Source of the DNA: Strongyloides papillosus
Taxonomy: Eukaryota; Nematoda; Chromadorea; Rhabditida; Strongyloididae
Direction: 5' to 3'
NCBI GenBank assembly: GCA_005656395.1
Contig: SRSI01000004.1
Location: 1,612,001-1,676,000, forward strand
Length of the DNA stretch: 64,000 nt
Part shown: positions 1 to 9,821 of the stretch, piece by piece
Position numbering within the stretch: the first letter of the stretch is position 1
How the letters are laid out: every line of letters begins with the position of its first letter
The notes under the pieces: generated by a model
What the model was told of the DNA's origin: nothing
Databases searched by the model: none
Seen by the model: the letters and a program-made list of their open reading frames with translations, nothing else
Program-made: the position numbers and the translations under genes

Positions 1-920
1 ATTTTTTTTAGTGAAAAATAAAATGTTTTTAATGTTTTAATCTTATTAATAGTTGTTTAAAGTAAATAAAACTAAATTTAGAACATAGTTCAAAGCCTAA
101 CTTATAATTTGAAACTATAACGAAGTTTTAAGCTTTAAAACGATAAAACTTATTTTTGGTATTAATTTTTTGCTATTTCTCATTTATAATTGTAAAATTA
201 AGGTAAATATGTAGTTAATGGAAGAATGATATTTAATCGTTTATATAAATCTTAAAAATATAATGGAAAGTGTTTCATTCAATCAATCAGTAATGTTTGT
301 AAAAATTATCCATAGATCCCATATATAATAGATGAACAAGTAAACTATAGTCGTTCATCCAATATTGTCATCTTTTACTAACTTTGTCAATTTTTAGATT
401 ACTTATCTTACTAATCTCACTAATCTACTTTTTTTAATTACTAAATACTGAAACCTCCGATAATAGAAGAGGGTAGGTAAATTATTTATACTAATTGTAA
501 ACTTATTACATATTTATAGTTTTTTTGTCTGAATAAAACATTCTTTTTTTTGGTGCTTTTTAAAACAGAAAGTCAATTAAATATTTATTTGGAATGATTC
601 AAACATTCATTTTTACTCACCCTTTGGATATAAATAAAATTCTTTTTGTTTGATAAATTTTTTATTTAACTAAACAGTTTCAGTAAATGCAAACACCACA
701 AAATGATGATCAGACTCAAAAATATTAAATATACACAGAAAAATTTTTTGTCGAAATTGATATCATTTTTTAAATGTCTGTGACAAAAATTAGTAAAAAT
801 ATGGATTTTAAAATTGTTTAATGTGTACACGTTTTTAATAACAAAATGCAAAAGCACATGCAGAAATACCTTAGATAATTCAAAAAATTATACATACATT
901 ACAATTTTTAAAAAAGTGTA

Positions 921-1685
921 CAGTGTAACTTCCAAAACAGCGCCTTGCCGAGATCAAGAAATTTGGTGATCATTTAGAGGTTTTACTTATTTAGAAGTTA
1001 TTTAATATATTACTAATAATTACGACTAAAATCCAATAATATATATAAATATTTATTAGACAATTTTAAACGATAAAAAAAATGCCATGTAAAGTAAATA
1101 ACAAAAAGAAATTACTATTAAATATAGCCTAATCATAATTATCTATCTTTAAGTACATTATTTAAAGCAGTGCGTGATCTAATATTAAGAACTGTAAATA
1201 ATGACATGATTTACTATTTTATCTTCTAAACGTGCTTCAAGAGGAAAACAATCATCTATTTTTAAATTTTTAATATAATTTCTTAAATTGTATAGACCCT
1301 TAAAAACTTCATTCTTTGTTTCTTCTTGAGTAATTTTTTCATCACTATCATAATCACTGACTTCATTATTATAAAAATTAGAACATTCTTCTAATTTTTA
1401 ATTACCATACGTTTTTTCACTACTCTCTAAAATATCAGTTTTACAAAAATTTTCAGTAAATTTATGCCTCTAGTGGACTAAGAAACTGTTTGAGTGTTAA
1501 AGTACATGCAAAAATCCATATGATTTTTTTTACTACCATGATTATTTAGAGGCTTTTTTTATTTAGATGTACTTTATTAAGAGGTTTTTTGTATGAAAAT
1601 TTAAAAAAAAATTTGGGACCAGACTTTACGGTGACTAGTTAGAGGTTTCTCTTATTAAGAGGCTTCTTATTTAGGGGTTACACTG
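921..1685 (-). mobile_element. Truncated pogo/Tigger-like DNA transposon
   Basis: The element is bounded by terminal inverted repeats that start CAGTGTAAC on both ends (921-929, and the reverse complement at 1677-1685). It is flanked by a TA dinucleotide on each side (919-920 and 1686-1687), the target-site duplication of the Tc1/mariner/pogo superfamily. Both ends carry subterminal repeats of the type AGAGGTTT/TTAGAGGC. Inside, on the minus strand, an open stretch from about 1393 to a stop at 1185 encodes an acidic then basic segment (SDYDSDEKIT, followed by GLYNLRNYIK and LEARLEDKI) that resembles the C-terminal tail of Tigger/jerky-type transposases. At 765 bp it lacks the DDE core and the HTH, so it cannot be autonomous. 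The superfamily is well supported by TIR plus TA; the pogo subgroup is inference. Confidence 0.7.
1185..1396 (-). pseudogene. Transposase C-terminal remnant inside the pogo-like element
   Basis: About 70 codons are open on the minus strand, bounded upstream by an in-frame stop and ending at a TAA at 1185-1187. The residues are an acidic cluster, then Q/E-rich sequence, then KGLYNLRNYIKNLKIDD, which looks like the leucine-rich C-terminal tail after the DDE domain in pogo/Tigger transposases. No start codon and no catalytic residues are present. It is read as the residue of a large internal deletion. Confidence 0.5.
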
Positions 1686-1687
1686 TA

Positions 1688-2090
1688 TTCCCTTGTCTTT
1701 AATGAGTTTTATTTGACATATTTGTTCTTTTTGCTTAAAATATAACAGAAAAAATTTTCGGTGTTTTTAAGAGATTTAAATTTTATTAAACTATTTTCTA
1801 ATCTTCTAGAAATTACAATAGAATTTCAAGATTTTATAATGTAATTTTTAAAATTAAACACGTAAAATTAGAAAAAACATCTTTGTTTAAACTGCAAAGT
1901 ATGCATTTTTCTAAGATCAAGAAATTTACATAATATACAATTTTTTTAAAAATGCATTCCTTTGTCCTTCCTGAGTGCTATGTGACAACTTTATTCTTTT
2001 TGTTTAAAAAATGACAAAAAAAATTTTCTGTGTATTACAAAAATATATTTTCGATTATTTTGCTTTTCCAAAAATATGTAATTCAATAAA
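1688..2090 (+). repeat. Diverged direct repeat pair, copies A and B
   Basis: Copy A right part (about 1688-1772) and copy B (about 1963-2042) align across about 80 bp. Shared blocks are CCTTGTC/CTTTGTCC, ATTCTTTTTG/GTTCTTTTTG and AAAAAATTTTC(G/T)GTGT. Upstream, the sequence left of the transposon (about 780-918) aligns with about 1870-1955: both have GCAAA, then ATGCA, AGAT.AA.AA, ACATA and TACAATTTTT. Copy A is therefore interrupted by the transposon and copy B is not. A short inverted relative (ACACAGAAAAATTTTTTGTC) lies at about 736-756. The repeat family itself is not recognised. Confidence 0.55.
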
Positions 2091-2162
2091 ACAATTTTTC
2101 ATACAAATATTATGATGAATAATTTAGTATAAAAATACTTTTATAAAAAATATGCTTCGTGG

Positions 2163-2200
2163 ACCAACCTTGACCTACCGAAGGCGGGTCTAAGGCTGGT
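2163..2200. other. GC-rich hairpin island
   Basis: A 38-bp block is far richer in G and C than anything near it and folds into one hairpin. The outer arms are ACCAACCTT (2163-2171) and AAGGCTGGT (2192-2200); the inner arms are GACC and GGTC. On the minus strand the single outer mismatch becomes a G-U pair and the loop contains CTTCGG, the sequence of a stable UUCG tetraloop, so a minus-strand RNA would fold better. No protein reading is convincing. It could be a structured RNA element, a repeat fragment or a transposon end. Confidence 0.4.
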
Positions 2201-3341
2201 GAATTAAAAAAAAGTATAATTGTTTTTTGTTATTCAAATAAAGTTCTTTTATTAAAAATTTATTTAACCTCTCATTCATATTGACTATTAAATTGCTTTT
2301 CTAAAAATAAATTATTGTTTTTCGTACGTGTTCAATTTTATACTTTTAATTTATCATTAATTATATAAATTATAAAAATTTCTTTAGGTAAAAATTATTT
2401 ATGTTATTAAGAAACATTTGATTTTGTTCAACTTTATGGTCAAAGTAAATTTCTTATAAACTTAAATTTAATATAAATTAACACAAATTTTACGATTATT
2501 CACAATAATTTTTAAAAAAATTTACTTTTCGGCATTGATAAAAAGCGTTTCAATTGAAAAGAGATTATTTGGAGTTATGATATTTCAAGGTTTATATAAA
2601 AAAATATTTTTTTTTAATAAATTTGGAATAAAATTTTGATAGTGAAACATTAGAAAAGATTTAATTTTACAATTATATTTAAAAATTGCATTCTCCTTAA
2701 TTGTGTTCTAACATTTATTTTTTTACATAAACAAGAAAAAAAATTTTTTTTCATTACTTTTATAAAATTTTTTTAAAAAGATAGGATTAAAGTACGAAGC
2801 TTATTAAACTAATACTAAGAGATGGATATCTTTATATATATTGATGAATATAGTTAAAGGTTTTTATAATCAAATAAGATGTAAAGGAAATTAGGAAAAA
2901 GTATATCCTAATAACATTTAACATAATTTACATTAAAAAGAATTCTAGAAATCATAACTAAAAATAATTTTTAAATGTATATATATATATTTATTTTATC
3001 CTTTAAAGAAATTATCAAGTTTCCTCAAGTTATTTCTACTATTTTCAACACCAAAATATTTATTCCTTTAGGTTTAATGGATTTAGGAATCACCAAAATT
3101 GTAATGATACTTAGTTGTCTCATTAAATTACAATCTTATTAGTCATTCATTTTAACATAAACATATCTATTTAATTTTTGAATCCATTTCATATACTATA
3201 TCTCATTTAAGAGTAAAAGTCTTTAAAAAAATATTATCCTATATTTGGTTTAAGATAATTTTAAATGAGTAAATGTACTAATATTTTTGCCCTTCTTAAA
3301 TTATATAAATATAACAAAATATAAAGAAATTTTTCATAACA

Positions 3342-4238
3342 ATGAAAAAATATATCTTATTTTGGTATTTTTTAACTGTAATATGTAAATTACTATACTC
3401 TTCCAAACAATTTGGTAGTTCATCCTTGGAGTCAAAGAAAGAACACAAAAATAATGGTGTTAATAATTGTGTATTAAAATGTAAAGATGAACATATGAAG
3501 GCTGTAAGTTTTAAGATTTTCTTTTATATTTTATAAATTTTTTAATTATATTTTAAAGATGGGTAGTGAATGGACTGCTGATTTCGCATTTCCACTGCTT
3601 GGTTTGGTTAATACCAACTCTTCAATTGAAATAGCTCAAATAAAAGCTCAAGAAATTTGCTAGTAAGTAAATAAATATCTTTTGATTATATAAAAAAATA
3701 CTCTTGTAGTGAAAATGATAATTTAGAGAAATGTCTTAAAAGATGTCCAAAATCAGATGAGAGAAAACTACTACTACTCGGCTTGAAACCGTGGGAAGAT
3801 GTTTGTCGCAATTTAAAACAATTAAAACTTCATTTTACATGTTGGAGGAAAAACATAGAAAGTTTAGCTGTTTCATGCCGTAGTGAAAATTCTATCTTAA
3901 TTTCACGATTACGTGATTTCTCAACAAACAGAAGTCTACCATTCGTCAAAATTATTTGCTCCTCCTTTAATAACTTATCTAATTGTTCGTTATTAGATTA
4001 CCAAAAATATTGCGGAAATGGGACAACTAAGTTACTCAAAAAATTTTACCAAACAAGTAAGTATGTTGTAAATGAAATGTTAAAAGTTAAATTTACAACA
4101 TTACCAGAGGAGTGTGAAAATGACATGGATAAGGAATGGTTAAGAAATTTTGAACAAAATAGTTGTACAAAAAAATTGTCATTTCAATTTCTATCATTCT
4201 TATCAATAACTTTTTGCATTTTACTATACATTTCATGA
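3342..4238 (+). CDS. Secreted CPG4-domain (chondroitin proteoglycan 4-like) protein
   Basis: Three exons join in frame: 3342-3503, 3559-3662 and 3710-4238, with introns of 55 and 47 bp (GTAAGT donors, AAAG and TGTAG acceptors). The product is about 264 residues. Residues 1-20 form a hydrophobic signal peptide. The body carries the spaced-cysteine pattern of the nematode CPG4 domain: paired Cys in exon 1, EIC at the end of exon 2, then CLKRC, WEDVC, FTCW, an IIC...NC pair and KYCG. CPG4-type proteins are secreted, some bearing chondroitin chains in the eggshell or extracellular matrix. The last 20 residues are strongly hydrophobic after a short KK, which could be a GPI-anchor signal or membrane tail; that is inference. 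The gene is convergent with the cold-shock gene and AATAAA follows at 4244-4249. The role is not more precisely known. Confidence 0.75.
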
Positions 4239-4489
4239 TAAAAAATAAATGAGGAAATTTATTTAAATTAATTACAAATAAAACAATTATTTTGAAATAT
4301 AATTAAGTAATTATACATCCATTTATCAGATCATAATAAAATGCAGATCTAAAAAAAATTGTCAATGTATTGTAATATTATGCATTTTGAAGTAAACAAT
4401 TTATATATTAGTATTCATTAATACTTCCTTCAAGATAGCATTGTAACTTTGAACAGTTAAAATAAAAATAACAGCCTTATATTATTAGG
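4239..4489. other. Convergent 3' intergenic spacer
   Basis: This 251-bp AT-rich spacer lies between the stop of the CPG4-domain gene and the stop of the cold-shock gene, so it holds both 3'UTRs. Plus-strand AATAAA signals lie at 4244-4249 and 4277-4282. Confidence 0.6.
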
Positions 4490-5303
4490 TTACATTCTTT
4501 GTGGTCCAAGATTTGTTGGTCCACGTCTTAAGCCATTCCTACGACCTCTTCCAAATGATCCACCACGTTTAGGACCATTATTTTGGGATGATCTTTGTTC
4601 GTTGTTTTGATATTGAGATTTACCTTCAGGTCTTTGTCCAAATTCACCCTCTCTTTTTTTACTAAATTTACGATTTCCATTATTAGATTGACGGGTTTTT
4701 TTCTCTCTCTAAGTTATAAAAAATATATAGATAAATAAATAAATCTATTTTACTTACATTTTCAAAAGCATTATCAGAACTATTTTCATATTTTTTTTCA
4801 GTAACTTTGTTATCATCACCAGTTTTTAATTTTTTGTAAAATTTTTTATTGGCTCTCATTTGTCTTCTCAATTTATGAGGATAATCAGCATGAACTGATC
4901 CTTTGACTGGTGCATCATTTGGACCAGTAACGTTGGCAGCCTCTGGTCCTTTTCTTCCAGAAACTACATCAAATTTAACCTCTTCACCATCGGCAAGGGA
5001 ACTTAAATGTTTATTTGGATTATTTTTAATAATAGCAGTATGGTGAACAAAGATATCACCTTTATCATCATCAATATTAATAAAACCGTATCCATTGACA
5101 ACATTAAACCATTTTACACGTCCACTAAGTCCACGAGAAATGACAACTTGACCATTGATATGATTTTCATCATTAAGAACTTCACTTTTACTCTCATCCT
5201 TTTTATTCTTTGGTTCTTCCGGAACTTGTTGTTTGGGATCAGATGTTGGAGTTGTGGTTTTCTCGCCCTCAGCTGATTTTGATGTTTCAGTTTTGACAGT
5301 CAT
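4490..5303 (-). CDS. Y-box/cold-shock domain RNA-binding protein (CEY-type)
   Basis: Two exons, 5303-4758 and 4708-4490, are joined across a 49-bp intron (GTAAGT donor, ACTTAG acceptor) and encode 254 residues. Residues 1-55 are a K/E/P/T-rich leader. Residues about 56-128 are a cold-shock domain with KWFN, the RNP1-type GYGFI and the RNP2-type DIFVHHT. After a basic linker, exon 2 supplies a tail rich in R, G, Q and N ([10 protein letters not shown]), the layout of Y-box proteins such as the C. elegans CEY proteins. These bind mRNA in the cytoplasm and germline RNPs and influence translation and stability. The start at 5303 was chosen because TTACAG and TTGTAG acceptor-like sites occur just upstream, suiting trans-splicing; earlier in-frame ATGs (up to 5435) give an unlikely hydrophobic leader. 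Confidence 0.9.
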
Positions 5304-8011
5304 GATGTTGATTAAGTTAAATAATAAGTAGCCAAAACGGTGGCTGTAAGGTGTTTTTAGGGCGCCTACAATTAAATTATTCATGAAAATTACAATATAA
5401 TTATAATAAAATATTAAAAAAGGAGAATAAAACATTATTATTAAAGAAAAATGGAACGTTATTTAAAATTATAATAATTTTTAAAATATTTGACATAAAA
5501 TTTTATAATGCTCTTTTTTTCATTGTAGATACCTACGACAAGATATTCTGTTGTAAATGTAATTGACTAAAATATATTAGAATTGTATAGTAAGTAGGAG
5601 AAAAGTTTTGTATTTAATAGAAATATTATTTATAATTTTACTAGTTTAAAGTAAAAATAAATAAATTCTGTTGAAAAATGATATAAAAAAAATTAAATAA
5701 AAGTTATAGCTTTAATTTCTATTTATCAAATTTAAAAAGATTTTAAAATACCTTTGTTAAAATTTTACACGTTTTATCTAGCTTTATTATTAACTTTTTA
5801 AAATGTCATTAGTTAATAAATATGTACCTGGTATAAAAAAATGCGATATGTCTTAAGACACAATTTAATATAATTCTAATTTCATAAAAAAAGTTAAAAA
5901 TATGTCCACAGGTAAAGGAGAAAAATGTTAGCTTTTTTCATTGTTTAATCAAAAGTTATAATATTTATTTTTATTATATTATGTTATTAATAATAAATTA
6001 AAATGACGAATCGGAGAGAGATAATATGTTATGCTATGTTTATATGGTAAAAAAAGTATTTCGAGAGCTATTGTACGATGATGGAATAAAAAAGCGATAG
6101 AAATGCATTATAGATTTAATGTTAGTGATGTTGACATGTAGGTTAAACAACTAGGCAATCATGAGCGCCATCATTAACATATATATAAAACTTACTCAAT
6201 ACCACATATGGATATACATGGATGCATAAATGTGTTGACAAAGAAACACTCTATTATTTAGGTAAAGAGCATATGTTTTTATATATAGTATGGAGAAATA
6301 ACTAGTCTATCTTATATACATGCAAAGGTAATTAAACAAATAAAATTTTTATATACTTCATTCTAATTTTATAAAAAAACGACTCTTTATCTATAACTTT
6401 CATTAACTTTTTTTTCTTAATTTTTAATTCAAAATTTTATATTATATAAGTGAGAATTTAATTAGAAATAGTTTACTATTGAAATACGATGATAATAATA
6501 TTTTGTGGATTTTCGGAGAAAAAATTTATAATTAATGTGTTAATTAAATGATTATAACATATAGAATGTTTTTACCTATTATTTTTAACGTTGAGAGAAT
6601 AATATGGAAACATATTTAAAATAGTAAAACTTCTATATTACAAAAGACTCAAATTTATCTATATAAATTGTTTATTTAATAAAATATAAATTTAACTAAT
6701 AATTAAAAAATTCCTTTCACTTTATATATTTTAAAATAAATAGAAGTAATATTTTCTTCGTTACTCTAAACTAACAATCACTGTTTTTAATAACTTTTAT
6801 ACATTGATTGGTTATATTAAGGCAAATAGATGTTTCCTCATTTGTTCTAGCATCATTTAATATATATATCCTTAACATTTTAGTTTAATATATATATATT
6901 TTGGCACATTAAAGCAACCAGAATATAAAATTTGTTCTAAAATAATAAGTTTTGGCTTATCAAAACGAATATACGTTGTGTGACTGCATCACATTTACTT
7001 TATTAACATAAATGTTTTAATCTTTGAGGTCTTATTGAATTAATCGTTAATATATATATATATATATATAAGTAATACATAGTTTTTATTGTTTCCTATA
7101 ATCTATACGACAGTTGTGGTCCAAATGACAGTATATGTCTTTCAAACTTATTTATTATTATACACGAATCCAACCATTTGTTTATAAGTTAAAAATTTTT
7201 TTAAAAATGTTCCCACAACAATAACAAGAAAATAAATAAATTTTTAATAAATAGATTTTATAAATAATATGACAATAGTTAATCAAATTTATTAGTTTTT
7301 CATTTTCCCGAAATTCCTTAATTCTTCAGAGAATACTTATTATAAAAAATAGAAGGCAATTTTTATAAATGAGATATAATAATGACGGTAATTAAAATTA
7401 AAGATAGATTAGAATAAGAGATGGCAAATATGATATAAATTATTTTTCAGATTTGACATATATACTAAAAAATTTTGAAAAAAATAAAGAATTATTTTTT
7501 CCTTCTTACAAGTACTTTTGTGTTGAATTTATAAAAAAAAGAAAACATATTGACGTGCATCCTTTTTTTTATCGAATATTACATCAATGATTATGAAAAC
7601 AAAAAACAAAGGTAGAAAACAAAATATTATGATTTTTTATCAATATTTATTTGAAATAGTACATAAACATTTTACTATATATATTTATTTGTTATGTATA
7701 ATATATGCAAATTAGAAATATAAAAAAAGTGTCAAAAATTGGTATAAAGTGAATTTTGAAGTGAAAAAACTCATATTAAATGAATTTTGGTTAAACGATT
7801 TGTAAAGTGTGCTTAAAATTGTTGTGTAATTTAAAATGCAAAATATGTAAATTTGTTTTTAGTAAAAAGAATGTGAATTAAGCATTTGATTTTAAAGTAA
7901 AATTACAGTAGATAAGTATATAGTGTTAAATATGGTTTTTATTGAGTGATTATACTTTTAAAAAAATTTGTTACGAGTTTCTTATTTTTGATATCATTTT
8001 GCGGCATATAA
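5304..8011. other. Intergenic region upstream of the cold-shock gene
   Basis: No gene was recognised in this 2.7-kb stretch. It holds the promoter side of the cold-shock gene and the 3' side of the CUT-domain gene. A slightly less AT-rich patch at about 6000-6180 (CGGAGAGAGA, GAGCGCCATCA) could be regulatory; it shows no coding frame. A pure (TA)n run lies at 7050-7071. Confidence 0.5.
7050..7071. repeat. (TA)n microsatellite
   Basis: An uninterrupted run of alternating T and A about 22 bp long. Shorter TA runs are scattered through the window; this is the longest clean one noticed. Confidence 0.8.
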
Positions 8012-9821
8012 TTATACACTACTATATCTTGTTGAAATAGGATTCGATGACATGATACCATCTTCAGTTTGATAACAAATTGATACTTGAAGAAGTGATT
8101 CATTAGAGTTAACTGAATTTAAAGAACTTTCTCTTGATAATGGTACATCATCACAATTAGGATCAACATTCTCTATTTTAACATTCCTTTTTGATCTATT
8201 ACATTTATTATTTTTTAATACACATATAGTACCTTTACTTGATTTGCCATCACTCTCATTTCCAACTGAAACTTTAATTATCTTCCCTAAAATGTTATCA
8301 GTAATAGCTTTTTCTAACTAAAATTGTATAATAGTTAACTTAAAATTTTAGAAATAAAAATATATAAACCAACCTCAGTTGTCTCTTTCTTATATTCGCT
8401 GACAGATGTTTTGGAGCGTTTTATGGAATTTTTTGAGGGTGACGGTGATCTCGATTCACTTCTTTTTCTATCCTTTCTATTTTTATCAATTTTTAAACCT
8501 TTTCCTAATTGTTTTGCTTTCCTTTTCTCTGCTAAAATTAATCGGAAAATTTGTTAATACAATTTTATATATTTATAGATATAAATTTTATTAATAAAAA
8601 CATATTGTTCATGGGGGTGTGAAATTAAGACTATATTTATAAGGTGTTAATTCCATACAAAATTAATACATTAAAGTATAAACTTCTTAATAAAATTATC
8701 TATGCATAAAAATAACAAAATAACACATAATGAAATTTTAGACAAAAATAACAGCACGATTGAATTTTTATAAAATAAATACTTACTTGCAACTTGTAAT
8801 GGTGAAATCCTACTTTCCATTGGTTCCTCAAGCCACTTTGCCATTCGATAAAATGTTTCTCTTCCACTTTTTAATTGATCCCAATCTTTTGGATTACGGA
8901 GTAAGTCAGATAATGTTCCCTGTGACCTTCCAATTACAATTTTAGCAAAAATTGTTTGCGGGATGTTAAATTTTTTTAGTTCTTCAGTTACCTTTTTTGC
9001 TACTTCTTTTGTATCAACTCTTTCAATATTTGATAATTTTGTGTATCCGGGAAATGTAATATATCCTTTTCGTGATAAAAATGCTTTACGATTATCTTTT
9101 GATAATGGTTTTTCAATTACAGACAATCCAGAAACACCTTCCCTAACAAAACGATACTTTTTACTCTAAAAAATAAGATGAATAGAAATTTTTTAGATAC
9201 TTTTCATACATTTTTAAATAATTCCTCGTCTCTTCTAAATATTGGTGAGGGAGAGGATAGTGTTGTAGATTGATGTTGTGTGAAATTGTCACATTCTATA
9301 TATGATGAATATTCGTTTCTATCTCTAATATCATCACTTAATTCTGTTCCCCTTGTTATTATTGTACTTCCTGATGTGAATGTTTGTGATGAATTATCTG
9401 ATTGTGGAGATCTTGAAGTTGTTACCATATAGTAATCTTGTGGTGTATTATCTAATTCATAGGTAATATCGCCATTAAATGGTTGTGGTGAACCCGAAGA
9501 GATGTGTATACTATTATTGTTGACGTTGAAAGACACAATATCATTAGAATTTGGCAGTACATTCATTTCAAAATCATTAAAGGCATTCATTGTTGATACC
9601 TCGCTTTCTAACCATCTAAAATCTCCTAAATCCATAATATCTAAGTCGGAAGTATGATGAGAAGTGGTTATGATATCAGGAAAATATTCATCCTGTATAC
9701 CATTATATAGAGGCTTATCAATGATTGATGAATGTCGGGGAGAATAAAGAGAAGTAATATTAGATGTATCTGCATAAAGTAAATCTCCATTTAACATAAA
9801 TGAATCCTCCTGACTATCCAT
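8012..9821 (-). CDS. ONECUT-class CUT-domain transcription factor lacking a recognisable homeodomain
   Basis: Four exons join in frame: 9821-9210, 9165-8787, 8531-8374 and 8317-8012, giving 484 residues. Introns are 44, 255 and 56 bp; donors are GTATGA, GTAAGT and a weaker GTTGGT. Residues 1-204 are acidic and S/T/N-rich, as in activation regions. Residues about 251-330 are one CUT domain of ONECUT type (DTKEVA, FNIPQTIFAK, GRSQGTLSDLLRNPK, LKSGRETF, RMAKWLEEP). The next exon begins with TEKRKAKQ, matching the position of the ACKRKEQ linker of ONECUT proteins, but where the homeodomain should follow there is a K/R/S-rich tract (RSESRSPSPSK) and then N/S-rich sequence to the stop. No WF.N helix 3 was found. 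The start codon follows TTTTAG-GCAAG, a likely trans-splice acceptor. It should act as a DNA-binding nuclear factor through the CUT domain alone. Confidence 0.85.

Larger units (their letters stand above)
1..3341. other. Left intergenic region, repeat-rich
   Basis: No intact gene was found here. The stretch holds a truncated pogo-like transposon (921-1685), two diverged copies of a local repeat (roughly 780-918 continued at 1688-1800, and 1870-2090), a short inverted copy of part of that repeat near 735-756, and a GC-rich hairpin (2163-2200). From about 2210 to 3341 it is plain AT-rich sequence with no exon-like block. The final part is the promoter region of the CPG4-domain gene; no motif stands out there. 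Confidence 0.6.

Noticed and set aside
666..857. Minus-strand open frame of 63 codons
   Set aside because: Low-complexity F/I/L/K-rich composition, no splice or family support, and it overlaps the local repeat copy A.
5007..5276. Plus-strand open frame opposite the cold-shock gene
   Set aside because: It is antisense to a well-supported coding exon and its sequence is explained by that exon.
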